Shown one piece after another: positions 44,603 through 52,949 of a stretch of 64,000 bases of DNA. This stretch comes from Acidobacteriota bacterium (lineage in GTDB: Bacteria; Acidobacteriota; Terriglobia; Terriglobales; Acidobacteriaceae): assembly GCA_025359885.1 (NCBI GenBank), contig JANYDG010000030.1, forward strand, positions 44,015 through 108,014, read 5' to 3'. The translations under genes were made by a program, and so were the position numbers. The notes beneath the pieces are model-generated. The model saw only the letters and a program-made list of their open reading frames with translations, ran no database searches and was not told where the DNA came from. Numbering within the stretch: position 1 is the stretch's first letter; each line of letters opens with the position of its first letter.

Positions 44603-44980
44603 ATGTATGAAGTAACGGTCGACGCCGGTTTCTCTTCGGGGCACTACCTGCGCAACTATCGAGGCAAATGTGAGAATCCCCACGGACACAACTACAAGGT
44701 TCGCGTAACCCTGATCGGGCGAGAGCTCGACGCTACCGGCCTCTTGCTGGATTTCAAGCTGCTCAAGCAGGTCATGCGGCCGGTCATTGAGCGTATTGAT
44801 CACCAGATGCTCAACGACCTTGCGCCCTTCACCGAGCTGAATCCCTCGGCGGAGAACCTGGCCCGCTACTTCTACGACGAAACCAGCCAGCAACTAGCTG
44901 AGATGACCGAGGGTCGCGTTCGCCTGAAAGACTGCACGATCTGGGAAACGGAAACAACAACCGCCACCTACTATGAATAG
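44603..44980 (+). CDS. queD: 6-carboxytetrahydropterin / 6-pyruvoyltetrahydropterin synthase family
   Basis: 125 residues. The zinc ligands are His in 'FSSGHYL' and the two His of 'CENPHGHNYKV'; the catalytic Cys is in 'RGKCENPHGH', and 'WETETTTATYYE' holds the substrate-anchoring Glu at the C-terminus. QueD converts 7,8-dihydroneopterin triphosphate to 6-carboxytetrahydropterin for queuosine. No other queuosine gene is nearby, so a biopterin role cannot be excluded. It overlaps the tspO gene tail by 10 bp on the opposite strand. Confidence 0.9.
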   Translation: MYEVTVDAGFSSGHYLRNYRGKCENPHGHNYKVRVTLIGRELDATGLLLDFKLLKQVMRPVIERIDHQMLNDLAPFTELNPSAENLARYFYDETSQQLAEMTEGRVRLKDCTIWETETTTATYYE

Positions 44981-45480
44981 CGATTGCTTTGCCAGTAGCC
45001 TGCGTTGAGCGCCGTGGCAAATGTGACCCAGGCCAGGTAGGGCAGCAACAGCCCGGCAGCCAGCGGCGAAATCCCGCGAAATGCCAGCACTGTAGCCAGG
45101 ATAGCTACCCAGAGTACGACGATTTCAATCAGTGCCCAGCCGATGCGGTGTCGCGCAAAGAAGAGCCAGCTCCAGGCAAAGTTGAGCGCCAGTTGTACCA
45201 GGAACAACGTGATTGCCAGGCTTTTCCCTGCTCCTGAAACCGCTGCCGGGCTCATCCAGATTAGCCAGGCGGCCACCGCCATCATCAGGTAGAGCAGCGT
45301 CCAGACCGGGCCAAAGACCCAGTTCGGCGGCGCAAAGCTGGGCCGGCTCAGGGTACGATACCAGCCTCGCACCTCACGCGCAGTAAAGCCGCCGCTCACG
45401 CCAGCCACGGCAAAACAGAGCACCATCCATAGAACCAGCCACAGCGAACTACCCCAACTCGCCCAGTTCAATTGGTTCAT
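44971..45480 (-). CDS. tspO: TspO/MBR family tryptophan-rich sensory protein
   Basis: 169 residues with five membrane spans. 'GWYRTLSRPSFAPPNWVFGPVWTLLYLMMAVAAWLIW' is the TspO signature, and 'LALNFAWSWLFFARHRIGWALIEIVVLW' the third and fourth helices. Binds porphyrins or cholesterol-like ligands in the inner membrane. Its 3' end overlaps the convergent queD gene by 10 bp. Confidence 0.92.
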   Translation of the reverse strand: MNQLNWASWGSSLWLVLWMVLCFAVAGVSGGFTAREVRGWYRTLSRPSFAPPNWVFGPVWTLLYLMMAVAAWLIWMSPAAVSGAGKSLAITLFLVQLALNFAWSWLFFARHRIGWALIEIVVLWVAILATVLAFRGISPLAAGLLLPYLAWVTFATALNAGYWQSNRYS

Positions 45481-45535
45481 CGGACCAAATACCGCCTGAC
45501 TGGAGTGTTCGCGTTGCGCTGGATCTTAGCCAAAG

Positions 45536-46291
45536 TTACTTCATCCCATCGAGAATTGAGCCGACGATGCCGCCGACTACGCCGCCCTGCGTCGATTCGC
45601 GGCCAGCCGAAGGCATGTACTGCTGCAACTGGTGGGCGAGACGCGAAATGGGCAGCGTCTGCAGCCAGACACGTCCTGGACCCGTCAGCGCTGCGAGGAA
45701 GATGCCGTCGCCGCCGAAAATCATGTTTTTCAACCCGCGCACCACCGTGATCTGAAAACTCACGCTCCCCTGGAACGCCCCCACATGGCCCGGATGCACG
45801 CGCAGGGTTTCGCCGGGAGCGAGGTCTTTCACCACGACTTCGCCGGAAAGCTCAAGCCACGCCGTTCCAATGCCTGAAACCTTTTGCAGCAAAAATCCGT
45901 CGCCGCCAAAGATTCCCGCGCCCAGCGATTGCTGAAATCCCACGCCCAGCTGAATCTGCTCTGTAGCGCAAAGAAAGCCATGCCGATGAATGAAATACTC
46001 ATGCCCCGGCTGCACCTCGACCGGCAAAATGTGGCCGGGAACGCGCGTGGCAAAGGCCACTTCACCAGCCGCACCCCAAGCCCGGTACTCGGTCATAAAA
46101 AGGCTGCCGCCGCCGGCCACACGTTTCAGCGCGCCAAAAAAGCCGCCGCCGCCCATCATCTGCGTGTGCGTCGTCATGTTGATTGACTGGCTCATCCAGG
46201 AGAGTTCGCCAGCCTCAGAAATGACACAGTCATTGGGCTGCAGCAGAAATTCAAGGACCGGCATGGTGGTGCCAACGATACGGGATTGCAT
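45536..46291 (-). CDS. AIM24-family protein (TIGR00266-like)
   Basis: 251 residues, preceded by AGGAG nine bases before the ATG. Family marks: 'EFLLQPNDCVISEAGELSWMS', 'GGGGFFGALKRVAGGGSLFMTEYRA', 'VHPGHVGAFQGSVSFQI', 'KNMIFGGDGIFLAALTGPGRVWLQTLP'. It is a beta-helix-like cytoplasmic protein similar to the mitochondrial biogenesis factor AIM24; the bacterial role is unknown. It ends in a Gly-rich tail (GGVVGGIVGSILDG). Confidence 0.9.
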   Translation of the reverse strand: MQSRIVGTTMPVLEFLLQPNDCVISEAGELSWMSQSINMTTHTQMMGGGGFFGALKRVAGGGSLFMTEYRAWGAAGEVAFATRVPGHILPVEVQPGHEYFIHRHGFLCATEQIQLGVGFQQSLGAGIFGGDGFLLQKVSGIGTAWLELSGEVVVKDLAPGETLRVHPGHVGAFQGSVSFQITVVRGLKNMIFGGDGIFLAALTGPGRVWLQTLPISRLAHQLQQYMPSAGRESTQGGVVGGIVGSILDGMK

Positions 46292-46392
46292 GAGTTTTCT
46301 CCTGAAGTAGTGGAGGTCATCGGGAATGGATTTCAGGGGAAGTATACAACGCAGAGTGAGATTTTCATTGTTATCTCAAGGGCTTGTAAAAA

Positions 46393-47289
46393 CTACCCTA
46401 CCCGGATCGTCGCCGTCATCGCATGCTCCGCGCCAGGGCCCAGCCGAATGGCTGCATCGAGGCAGTTACAAGCTTCAACGCAGACAAACCGACGCCACTC
46501 GTCATCCCCCATATCGGCCAGAGCTGCGGCACCCTCCGCCCAGGGGTTCCAAACCACCGTATTTTTCGAATTCTGCTTCGAAACAACGATCCTCCTGCCC
46601 CCGTCCAGAATCGTCGCATCCCCCGCCGCCTCAAGATAAACACGGTCAGTCAGGGCCGAAAAGACAATCTCGCCCTCCCGACTCTTTTCACGGAAGGCAT
46701 CTGGCTTGTCGAGATACCTCAGCCCATCCAGCCCGGCAATCCTTACCAGATGCACGTCGCTCACCGCGTGATAGGTGTGCAGTGCTTCTTCAAAGCTGAA
46801 GGGTGTCTCACCGGTATTGCTCACGTTCAGTTCCAGCCTCAGTTCACTCCCGACTGTCACCCGGTAAGCTGCGCGAAAATCATGCGGCCAAAGCGCCTTC
46901 GTCGTAGCGCTGCTCTCAAGCGCAAGAGTCACCACAATCTCCGCTCCGGATGCCACAACTGACTCAAGCTGCCACTCCGTCGTCCGCGCAAAACCGTGTT
47001 GCGGAGCTTTGGGGTCATCAGCTTTGGCACCGAACCACGGAAAGCAAATCGGGACGCCACCACGAATCGCCCGCCCTGGCCCCCACCGCGACTGCTCACT
47101 CATGAAAATGACTTCATCAGCGCCCGCAGGCAGCCACGAAGACACCTGTGCCCCTTGCAGGTAGATCTCCGCCGAGGCAAGCGGCGACGTAATCCGCACT
47201 GCTGCCAGCCCCCCGCCCCCCGCCACAACACTCGCAACTCCAGGAATCGCGAATCCTTCATGCAGTTGTTTGATTGCGTTTAAGTCCAT
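46393..47289 (-). CDS. D-hexose-6-phosphate mutarotase (aldose 1-epimerase family, YeaD-like)
   Basis: 298 residues. 'EVIFMSEQSRWGPGRAIRGGVPICFPWFG' and 'QHGFARTTEW' are the Arg and His substrate blocks of YeaD-type epimerases; 'FSFEEALHTYHAVSDVHLVRIAGL' holds the catalytic Glu/His region of the fold. It interconverts anomers of glucose-6-phosphate-like sugars in the cytosol. Same strand as the AIM24 gene, 101 bp upstream of it. Confidence 0.88.
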   Translation of the reverse strand: MDLNAIKQLHEGFAIPGVASVVAGGGGLAAVRITSPLASAEIYLQGAQVSSWLPAGADEVIFMSEQSRWGPGRAIRGGVPICFPWFGAKADDPKAPQHGFARTTEWQLESVVASGAEIVVTLALESSATTKALWPHDFRAAYRVTVGSELRLELNVSNTGETPFSFEEALHTYHAVSDVHLVRIAGLDGLRYLDKPDAFREKSREGEIVFSALTDRVYLEAAGDATILDGGRRIVVSKQNSKNTVVWNPWAEGAAALADMGDDEWRRFVCVEACNCLDAAIRLGPGAEHAMTATIRVG

Positions 47290-47342
47290 GGCTCAAGATA
47301 AACCTTCGGGGCTCACCATGGTGGAGGGCAGCTTCGGGGCGC

Positions 47343-47380
47343 AAAAAAAGGAGTCGCCCGGCCTTGGAAGCGAGCGACTC
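47343..47380 (-). terminator. Rho-independent terminator of the GloVer-repeat gene
   Basis: On the minus strand GAGTCGC (47380-47374) pairs with GCGACTC (47357-47351), followed at once by C and seven T (the plus strand shows aaaaaaa at 47343-47349). It lies 30-70 bp past the stop of the GloVer gene. Good stem and T-tract. Confidence 0.85.
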
Positions 47381-47409
47381 GATGAAGTTCGATCCTGTTC
47401 GCAATTGGG

Positions 47410-49761
47410 CTAATTGGTTCCGCAGGCCCCAGCGCTTTCCAGCGACCAGTTCAGTATCTGCGCCGTCGAGGTGAGCGCCCCCGTTCCCGCAGTGAACCCG
47501 GCATACGCTGTCGGCAGCCCAAACGGACTGGCTGGAGGCAGCACGAACGTGTGGTTGAAGTGCTTGGCAGTCACGGTATCCGTAAGGTCCAGGGTCATGA
47601 ATTTGCTGTCCCAGGTGACGTTCGCCAGCAGAATATCCCCACTGTGCAGGTTGATTCCGCTTGAAGTAATGTCAACCGACGGCAGCGTGGGAATCGCTCC
47701 GCCAAAGTAAACTCCCACCGAGTTGCTACCCTCACCTGCATTATTGTGCAGGTCAAATTTGAGCGCCGCACTGTGCGCAATCCCCTGATAGCCGAGGCCG
47801 CCCGCAGGTGCTCCCAGAGCGTTGGGGCTGTTGGTTTGCACAGTAAAGGTAAAGCCATCCGCCGACGTCGGTGTAGCGTTCAGGAAGCGGAAACGGAAGC
47901 TGGTCGCAAAGACCGCCACCGGTATCCGCGGCAATGCAAACGCGCTGGTGTTCTCGTTTTGCGTGCCGTTGGTCAGGTCCAGACTATTGCCGACAATCGC
48001 CGCTCCATGGTTGAGCACCAGGTTCGCGTTTGCATGGAAGCCGTCAATGTAGTTGATGACGCAGGTGCGATAGGCATTGCTGATGGTCAAGGTCGCGGCA
48101 GCCTGGTTGCTCACCGTCAGCGGACTGGCCAGCGCAATCGCCTTGATCGTCGTTGTTACCGCAATCACCTTGGGAATGCCGTTCCAGACTGGCGAAGCCG
48201 TCGTCGGCGTGGTGCCGTTGGTGGTGTAGTAGATGGTTGCGCCCGGAGTAGCATCGGTAATCGTATAGTCGTGCGGCCCATAAAAAGTACCACCGGCCGG
48301 CGAAATCACCGGCGTCGCCGTCTGCGTCACCGGCACAGGATTGACCACCAACATCACCCACGCGCTCTCAACACCGCCGCAGGTGAGCGAATAGTTGAAA
48401 GTACCCGTCGCAGCTGGAGTCACAAGTTGGCTGCCGCTCAGGGCCTTGCTGCCCGACCAGCCGCCATGCGCCCAGCAGTTCTCAGTCGTCTGGCTAAAGG
48501 CATTGGTCACGTTCCAATCCAGCGTGATGCTCTGGCCGAGCGTGATCGTCGCAGCGGTGGCTGTGAGAGTGACCGGTGCGGGAACCGCAGGCGAGGCTAC
48601 CATCTTGTAGATCTGCCACTGCGCCGGGCCGTAAAAATTGCCGTCCGCCGCCTCGAGCGGTGTTCCGTTGGCGTTACCATACGGCTGCGAAAACCCAACC
48701 AGCGTATTCAGCGTCCCCGAGCCTGACGGAATGAACTGGAAAAACGTGCCGTTCGGAGGGCCAGTCGGCACCACCGCGCCCGGTCCGTAAGAACTTGTCG
48801 TTCCATAGAAATTGCCATCCCCGCCCAGGAAGAGTCCAGAAGCAGGCAAACCGCCTTCAGAAGAACTGTGCAGGTCGTAGAGATCAAGCGTCACGGTCGG
48901 TACCGCGCCGGGAACAACCTTGAAGATCGATCCATAGCCTAGCCCGCCCTCTGCCGTCAGCCCGTAAAGCGCGCCGTCCTGGCCCTCGGTCAGGCCATAG
49001 GCCGGGTTGTAGTTGGGGTCTGACTGGCCGGTCGGAGGAAAAGAGCCAATCGTGGCAAACGAGGCAAAGCTCGCTGGGTCAAAGCGAAAGATCGATCCAC
49101 CATTGCCGCTCGCCCCGCCCCGCCGTGTCACTCCGTAAATCAGACCATCGCTCGCCTGCAAAAGCTGCGTGTTCGGCAGTGCTCCATCCGGGCTGGTTCC
49201 GGTAAAGGTATGCACCAGTTGAAACACCCCCAGATGCGTGTATTCAAAGACGGTTCCAGCGTTGGAACCGCCGCCAACCGTCGCCGCGCCAAAAATATCA
49301 CCAGCATTGTTTTGCATCAGTGCCCCGGCGCTGCTGCCGTCCGTAGCCGCAGTCAAAGGATGCAGCGGCGTGATTGCGCCGCCCAACGTCAGCCGGAAGA
49401 GAATGCCATTGCCCAGGCCGCCGGTCGTGTTGGTGCCGTAGAGATTGCCGTCGTTGCCCTCAATCAGGCTAGCCTGCGGCGCGCCGCCGTCGGCTCCATT
49501 GGCAAAGTTGTAAATCACCGTTCGCGCTCCACCCGGAGTCAGCTGAAAAACATATCCATGACCGCTGCCCCCCGACGGACTGGTGCCATAGAAATTCCCA
49601 TCGCTCGCCTGGATCAGTTGCGAGGGGAAGTCCGAGCTGGCAAAGGTGAAAATCACGGTCTCAGCCGCCGTTGTGGCATCTGCGGCAGCAGTCGTAAGCA
49701 AGACAAAGAGCAAAGTGAGCGCAGATACGACCAGCGGCTTTGCAAAGGTGTTGAAACGCAT
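47410..49761 (-). CDS. Secreted GloVer-repeat protein with chitobiase-type and lectin-like C-terminal domains
   Basis: 783 residues from ATG 49761, with AGGAG eight bases upstream; the signal peptide is FAKPLVVSALTLLFVLL and cleaves near 'AAADA'. Residues about 40-430 are a chain of 'QASDGNFYGTSPSGG'-type repeats (GloVer tandem repeat, each with G-N-x-Y-G-T). Next come an Ig-like linker ('PAPVTLTATAATITLGQSITLDW'), a chitobiase-type module ('GATIYYTTNGTTPTTA') and an L-type/legume-lectin-like domain ('SADGFTFTVQTNSPNALGAPAGGLGYQG'). Likely extracellular polysaccharide binding. It has its own terminator. Confidence 0.88.
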   Translation of the reverse strand: MRFNTFAKPLVVSALTLLFVLLTTAAADATTAAETVIFTFASSDFPSQLIQASDGNFYGTSPSGGSGHGYVFQLTPGGARTVIYNFANGADGGAPQASLIEGNDGNLYGTNTTGGLGNGILFRLTLGGAITPLHPLTAATDGSSAGALMQNNAGDIFGAATVGGGSNAGTVFEYTHLGVFQLVHTFTGTSPDGALPNTQLLQASDGLIYGVTRRGGASGNGGSIFRFDPASFASFATIGSFPPTGQSDPNYNPAYGLTEGQDGALYGLTAEGGLGYGSIFKVVPGAVPTVTLDLYDLHSSSEGGLPASGLFLGGDGNFYGTTSSYGPGAVVPTGPPNGTFFQFIPSGSGTLNTLVGFSQPYGNANGTPLEAADGNFYGPAQWQIYKMVASPAVPAPVTLTATAATITLGQSITLDWNVTNAFSQTTENCWAHGGWSGSKALSGSQLVTPAATGTFNYSLTCGGVESAWVMLVVNPVPVTQTATPVISPAGGTFYGPHDYTITDATPGATIYYTTNGTTPTTASPVWNGIPKVIAVTTTIKAIALASPLTVSNQAAATLTISNAYRTCVINYIDGFHANANLVLNHGAAIVGNSLDLTNGTQNENTSAFALPRIPVAVFATSFRFRFLNATPTSADGFTFTVQTNSPNALGAPAGGLGYQGIAHSAALKFDLHNNAGEGSNSVGVYFGGAIPTLPSVDITSSGINLHSGDILLANVTWDSKFMTLDLTDTVTAKHFNHTFVLPPASPFGLPTAYAGFTAGTGALTSTAQILNWSLESAGACGTN

Positions 49762-50096
49762 GGAAATTCTCCTGATTCTGTAGTTGCGGGCACAAAGCGG
49801 GGAAACGATTCGGTTCACGCAAGGGGAATGCGGTGCTGCGATTATGGGAGCGCAAACCAACTTCAGTCGAGAACTTTCCTATGCGCTCTGCAAACTAGTG
49901 GGAGGCATTGAGAAATCGTTACAACCGGAATGAAGTTATTTCTTCAAGCACGCTCCACCGCCGTAACATTTGCCCAGGTTCTTGCTTTACTTTCCGTCAT
50001 TCCCTCTGGGAATCGCTTGTGCATTTGCGCTTCCTTTCAGCACTGAAACCATGTTCCCGGTACAATCGCCTTCGGATTAAGCCGGAGGCCAGACCT
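49762..50096. other. Divergent promoter region between GloVer and DinB-like genes
   Basis: 335 bp with no credible gene. TACAAT at 50071-50076 is a candidate -10 for the DinB-like gene, and GGAGG (50083-50087 region) its ribosome site. Nothing else stood out. Confidence 0.4.
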
Positions 50097-50573
50097 ATGC
50101 CCCACAACGCAGCCCTGCGCCAACAACTTGTCAAACTACTGCATTCCCATGAAGCCCATGCCGATTTTGAGGCAGCAATCCATGGCCTGCCACCCGCTCT
50201 GCGCGGACAGCGCCCTGCCGGAGCCGACCATTCGCCCTGGCAACTGCTCGAGCACCTGCGCATCGCCCAGTGGGATATCCTCGATTTTTCCCGCAATCCG
50301 GACTACCAGGAGCGGAGGTGGCCCGCCGACTACTGGCCTGCCACTCCCGCCCCGCCCAGCAACACGGCCTGGGACGAAAGCCTCGCCGCTTACCGCGAGA
50401 ATTTGCGGGAGATGTGTGCCCTGATCATGGACGATGCCAATGACCTCTTCGCCCTCATCCCCCACGGCACCGGCCAGACGATTTTGCGCGAGGCGCTGCT
50501 GATTGCCGACCACAACGCCTACCATGTGGGCCAACTCGTGCTGGTGCGGCAGTTGCTGGGGGCTTGGGGGTAG
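50097..50573 (+). CDS. DinB-superfamily protein
   Basis: 158 residues from ATG 50097 (GGAGG about 8 bases upstream). The metal-binding His residues of the DinB four-helix fold are seen in 'PWQLLEHLRIAQWDIL' and 'ALLIADHNAYHVGQLVLVRQ' (H-x3-H). Such proteins are metal-dependent enzymes, often thiol S-transferases (bacillithiol or mycothiol type) or of unknown function; this one cannot be assigned further. Confidence 0.85.
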   Translation: MPHNAALRQQLVKLLHSHEAHADFEAAIHGLPPALRGQRPAGADHSPWQLLEHLRIAQWDILDFSRNPDYQERRWPADYWPATPAPPSNTAWDESLAAYRENLREMCALIMDDANDLFALIPHGTGQTILREALLIADHNAYHVGQLVLVRQLLGAWG

Positions 50574-50907
50574 ACAGATGGGGACAGGATTTTGAAGAAA
50601 CAAGACTCTTTCCCGTTTCAGGCACACTCTTCGAATTGCGAAGCAAGACTACCTAGGATTTGGAGACGGCATCTTTTTTGGGCAGGCAAGACTTGGCTAT
50701 GTACTTAAGGAATCGGCTTTCTTGATTGAGCCGTCCGTCTCCGGTTCCTACTTGTCGAAATCGACCATCTCCTCAAGGCCGTCCGTGCAATTTTCAAGCG
50801 CGATCAGGCACAGGCTTAATGCCATCAACCCAAACCCCTGAGGTCGGGTGGGCAAACAGCCTTCCCCTTCCGGCCTCAGAGTTCAAATGGTCTTAGAATA
50901 AGAAGTA
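50574..50907. other. Intergenic region upstream of mnmG
   Basis: 334 bp with no convincing gene on either strand; a 25-codon frame on the minus strand (starting MALSLCLIALENCTDG) lacks support. A GGAGACGG / CCGTCTCC inverted pair about 65 bp apart is present but unremarkable. A TAGAAT box lies next to the mnmG start. Confidence 0.4.
50894..50899 (+). promoter_or_regulatory. Candidate -10 box TAGAAT upstream of mnmG
   Basis: TAGAAT ends 8 bases before the mnmG ATG. The interval holds AAGAAG, a weak Shine-Dalgarno alternative. No clear -35. Confidence 0.3.
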
Positions 50908-52881
50908 ATGAGCTTTACCGAACAATTCGACGTCGCCGTCGTCGGCGCGGGGCACGCTGGCTGCGAGGCCGCCATGGCTGCCGCGCGCATGGGCCTCAAG
51001 ACGGCGATCATCACCATGAACCTCGACCTGATTGCCCAGATGAGCTGCAATCCCGCCATAGGCGGCATCGCCAAGGGGCATCTCGTCCGCGAAGTGGACG
51101 CGCTCGGCGGCGTGATGGGCGAAGTGGCCGACGCCGTGGGCATCCAGTTTCGCCTGCTCAATACCTCCCGTGGCCCCGCCGTCTGGAGCCCCCGTGCCCA
51201 GTGCGACAAACAGCTCTACCGCGTAAAGATGCGTGAGGTCCTCGAATCCCAGCCCAACCTGCATATCAAGCAGGCAGAAGCGATCGATCTGGTCCTCGAA
51301 AATGGGGAAGATGAAAAGCGCCGCGTTCTCGGCCTCAAGCTGCGCGACGGCCGACAGCTTCTTGCCGGGGCCACCATCATCACCACCGGCACCTTCCTCA
51401 ACGGTCTCATTCACTGCGGCGAAGAGCGCTACCCCGCCGGCCGCAGCGGTGAGCCCGCATCAGTTCTGCTCGGCGAGGCACTGAGGCGTCTCGGCCTGCG
51501 CACCTGCCGCCTCAAGACGGGAACGCCGCCGCGCCTCGATGGCCGCACCATCAACTGGGCCGCGTTCGAAGAACAACCTGGCGACCCGGAGCCAACGCCC
51601 TTCAGCTTCAGGACAAAGAAGATCGTCCAGCGCCAGATCAGTTGCCACATCGCTTTCACCACGCCAGAGACGCTCCAGATCATCCGCGACAACGTCGGGC
51701 GCTCGGCCATGTATTCGGGGCAGATTGAGGGCATCGGCCCGCGCTACTGCCCCTCCATTGAAGACAAGATCGTCAAGTTCCCAGAAAAGACGCAGCACCA
51801 GTTCTTCCTCGAACCCGAGGGGCTCAACACCCACGAAGTTTATGTCAATGGCATGAGTACTTCGCTTCCGATGGAGGTGCAATTCCAGATCGTGCGCTCC
51901 ATTCCCGGCCTCGAAAACGCCGAAATGCTGCGCCCCGGCTACGCCATCGAATATGACTCGGTCGACGCCACCGAGCTCGACCGCGCCCTCGAGGTCAAGT
52001 CGATGGAGGGCCTCTACCTCGCCGGGCAGATCAACGGGACAAGCGGCTATGAGGAAGCAGCCTGCCAGGGCATCATGGCCGGCATCAATGCTGCGCTCAA
52101 ACTCAAGGGCGAGCCGCCTTTCACCCTCGACCGCACCGAGGGCTACACCGGCATCCTCATCGACGACCTCATTTCCAAGGGTACCAACGAGCCTTACCGC
52201 ATGTTCACGTCGCGCGCTGAGTTTCGCCTGCACCTGCGCATTGACAACGCCGACCGCCGACTCACGCCCTATGGCCGTAAGCTCGGCCTTATCGGCGATG
52301 AGGCCTGGGCAGAATACCAGCAGAAGCAAGCGCGCATGGCCGCGCTCGCCGCACTGCTCACGGCAAAGAAGGTGGATTCTGCCGGACTGGCTACATTCGA
52401 AGGGATCGAATTCAGCGCCATCACCGGCCAGACCTGGGCTCAACTGCTCAAGCGCCCCGAGGTCAGCATTGAACCTGTCCTCCGCGCCCTCGCACCGGAA
52501 CTGGCGCACCACCCGCTGCTTGTTGATTATGTCGCGGAATCCTCGGGCGAGCGTCTCACCGCAATCCCCCGCAACGAGGCCAGGGCTGTAGAAACAGAGA
52601 TCAAGTTTGCAGGCTACCTTGAACAGCAGAAGAAGGCCATTCTCAAGCTGAAAGAAGCCGAAGGCGTCCGCATTCCTGAGTGGCTCAACTACACGACCAT
52701 CAGCGGCCTCTCCCGCGAAATGCAGGAGAAGCTGGGCCGCGTGCGCCCGCAGACCATTGGCCAGGCCAGCGCCATCCCCGGCGTTACTCCGGCGGCGCTT
52801 GGGCTGGTACATGTGAGCATATGCATCCAGGGCAAAGTACGCGGTACGACACAGGCTGAATTCCAGACTTCAAGTCAATAG
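50908..52881 (+). CDS. mnmG: tRNA uridine-5-carboxymethylaminomethyl modification enzyme MnmG
   Basis: 657 residues. N-terminal FAD site '[19 protein letters not shown]'; the two conserved signatures '[29 protein letters not shown]' and '[26 protein letters not shown]' are intact, and the C-terminal tRNA-binding helical domain ends with '[30 protein letters not shown]'. With MnmE it makes cmnm5U34 in tRNA. mnmE and rsmG are not adjacent. Confidence 0.96.
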   Translation: MSFTEQFDVAVVGAGHAGCEAAMAAARMGLKTAIITMNLDLIAQMSCNPAIGGIAKGHLVREVDALGGVMGEVADAVGIQFRLLNTSRGPAVWSPRAQCDKQLYRVKMREVLESQPNLHIKQAEAIDLVLENGEDEKRRVLGLKLRDGRQLLAGATIITTGTFLNGLIHCGEERYPAGRSGEPASVLLGEALRRLGLRTCRLKTGTPPRLDGRTINWAAFEEQPGDPEPTPFSFRTKKIVQRQISCHIAFTTPETLQIIRDNVGRSAMYSGQIEGIGPRYCPSIEDKIVKFPEKTQHQFFLEPEGLNTHEVYVNGMSTSLPMEVQFQIVRSIPGLENAEMLRPGYAIEYDSVDATELDRALEVKSMEGLYLAGQINGTSGYEEAACQGIMAGINAALKLKGEPPFTLDRTEGYTGILIDDLISKGTNEPYRMFTSRAEFRLHLRIDNADRRLTPYGRKLGLIGDEAWAEYQQKQARMAALAALLTAKKVDSAGLATFEGIEFSAITGQTWAQLLKRPEVSIEPVLRALAPELAHHPLLVDYVAESSGERLTAIPRNEARAVETEIKFAGYLEQQKKAILKLKEAEGVRIPEWLNYTTISGLSREMQEKLGRVRPQTIGQASAIPGVTPAALGLVHVSICIQGKVRGTTQAEFQTSSQ

Positions 52882-52936
52882 GGAAATTTATTCTTTGACG
52901 ACGGTTTTTCCTTGACTTTGCAGCGTGTCGGCAACG

Positions 52937-52942
52937 TACGAT
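52937..52942 (+). promoter_or_regulatory. Candidate promoter of the GH106-like gene
   Basis: TTGACT (52912-52917), 19-bp spacer, TACGAT (52937-52942), and 7 bases to the ATG at 52950. No Shine-Dalgarno. Supports start 52950 over 52941. Confidence 0.45.
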
Positions 52943-52949
52943 GTGCCTC

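Noticed and set aside
50574..50907. Small gene MALSLCLIALENCTDG on the minus strand
   Set aside because: 25 codons, no ribosome site, no similarity recognised.
51460..52812. 450-codon minus-strand frame opposite mnmG
   Set aside because: mnmG on the plus strand has all family signatures; the reverse frame shows none.
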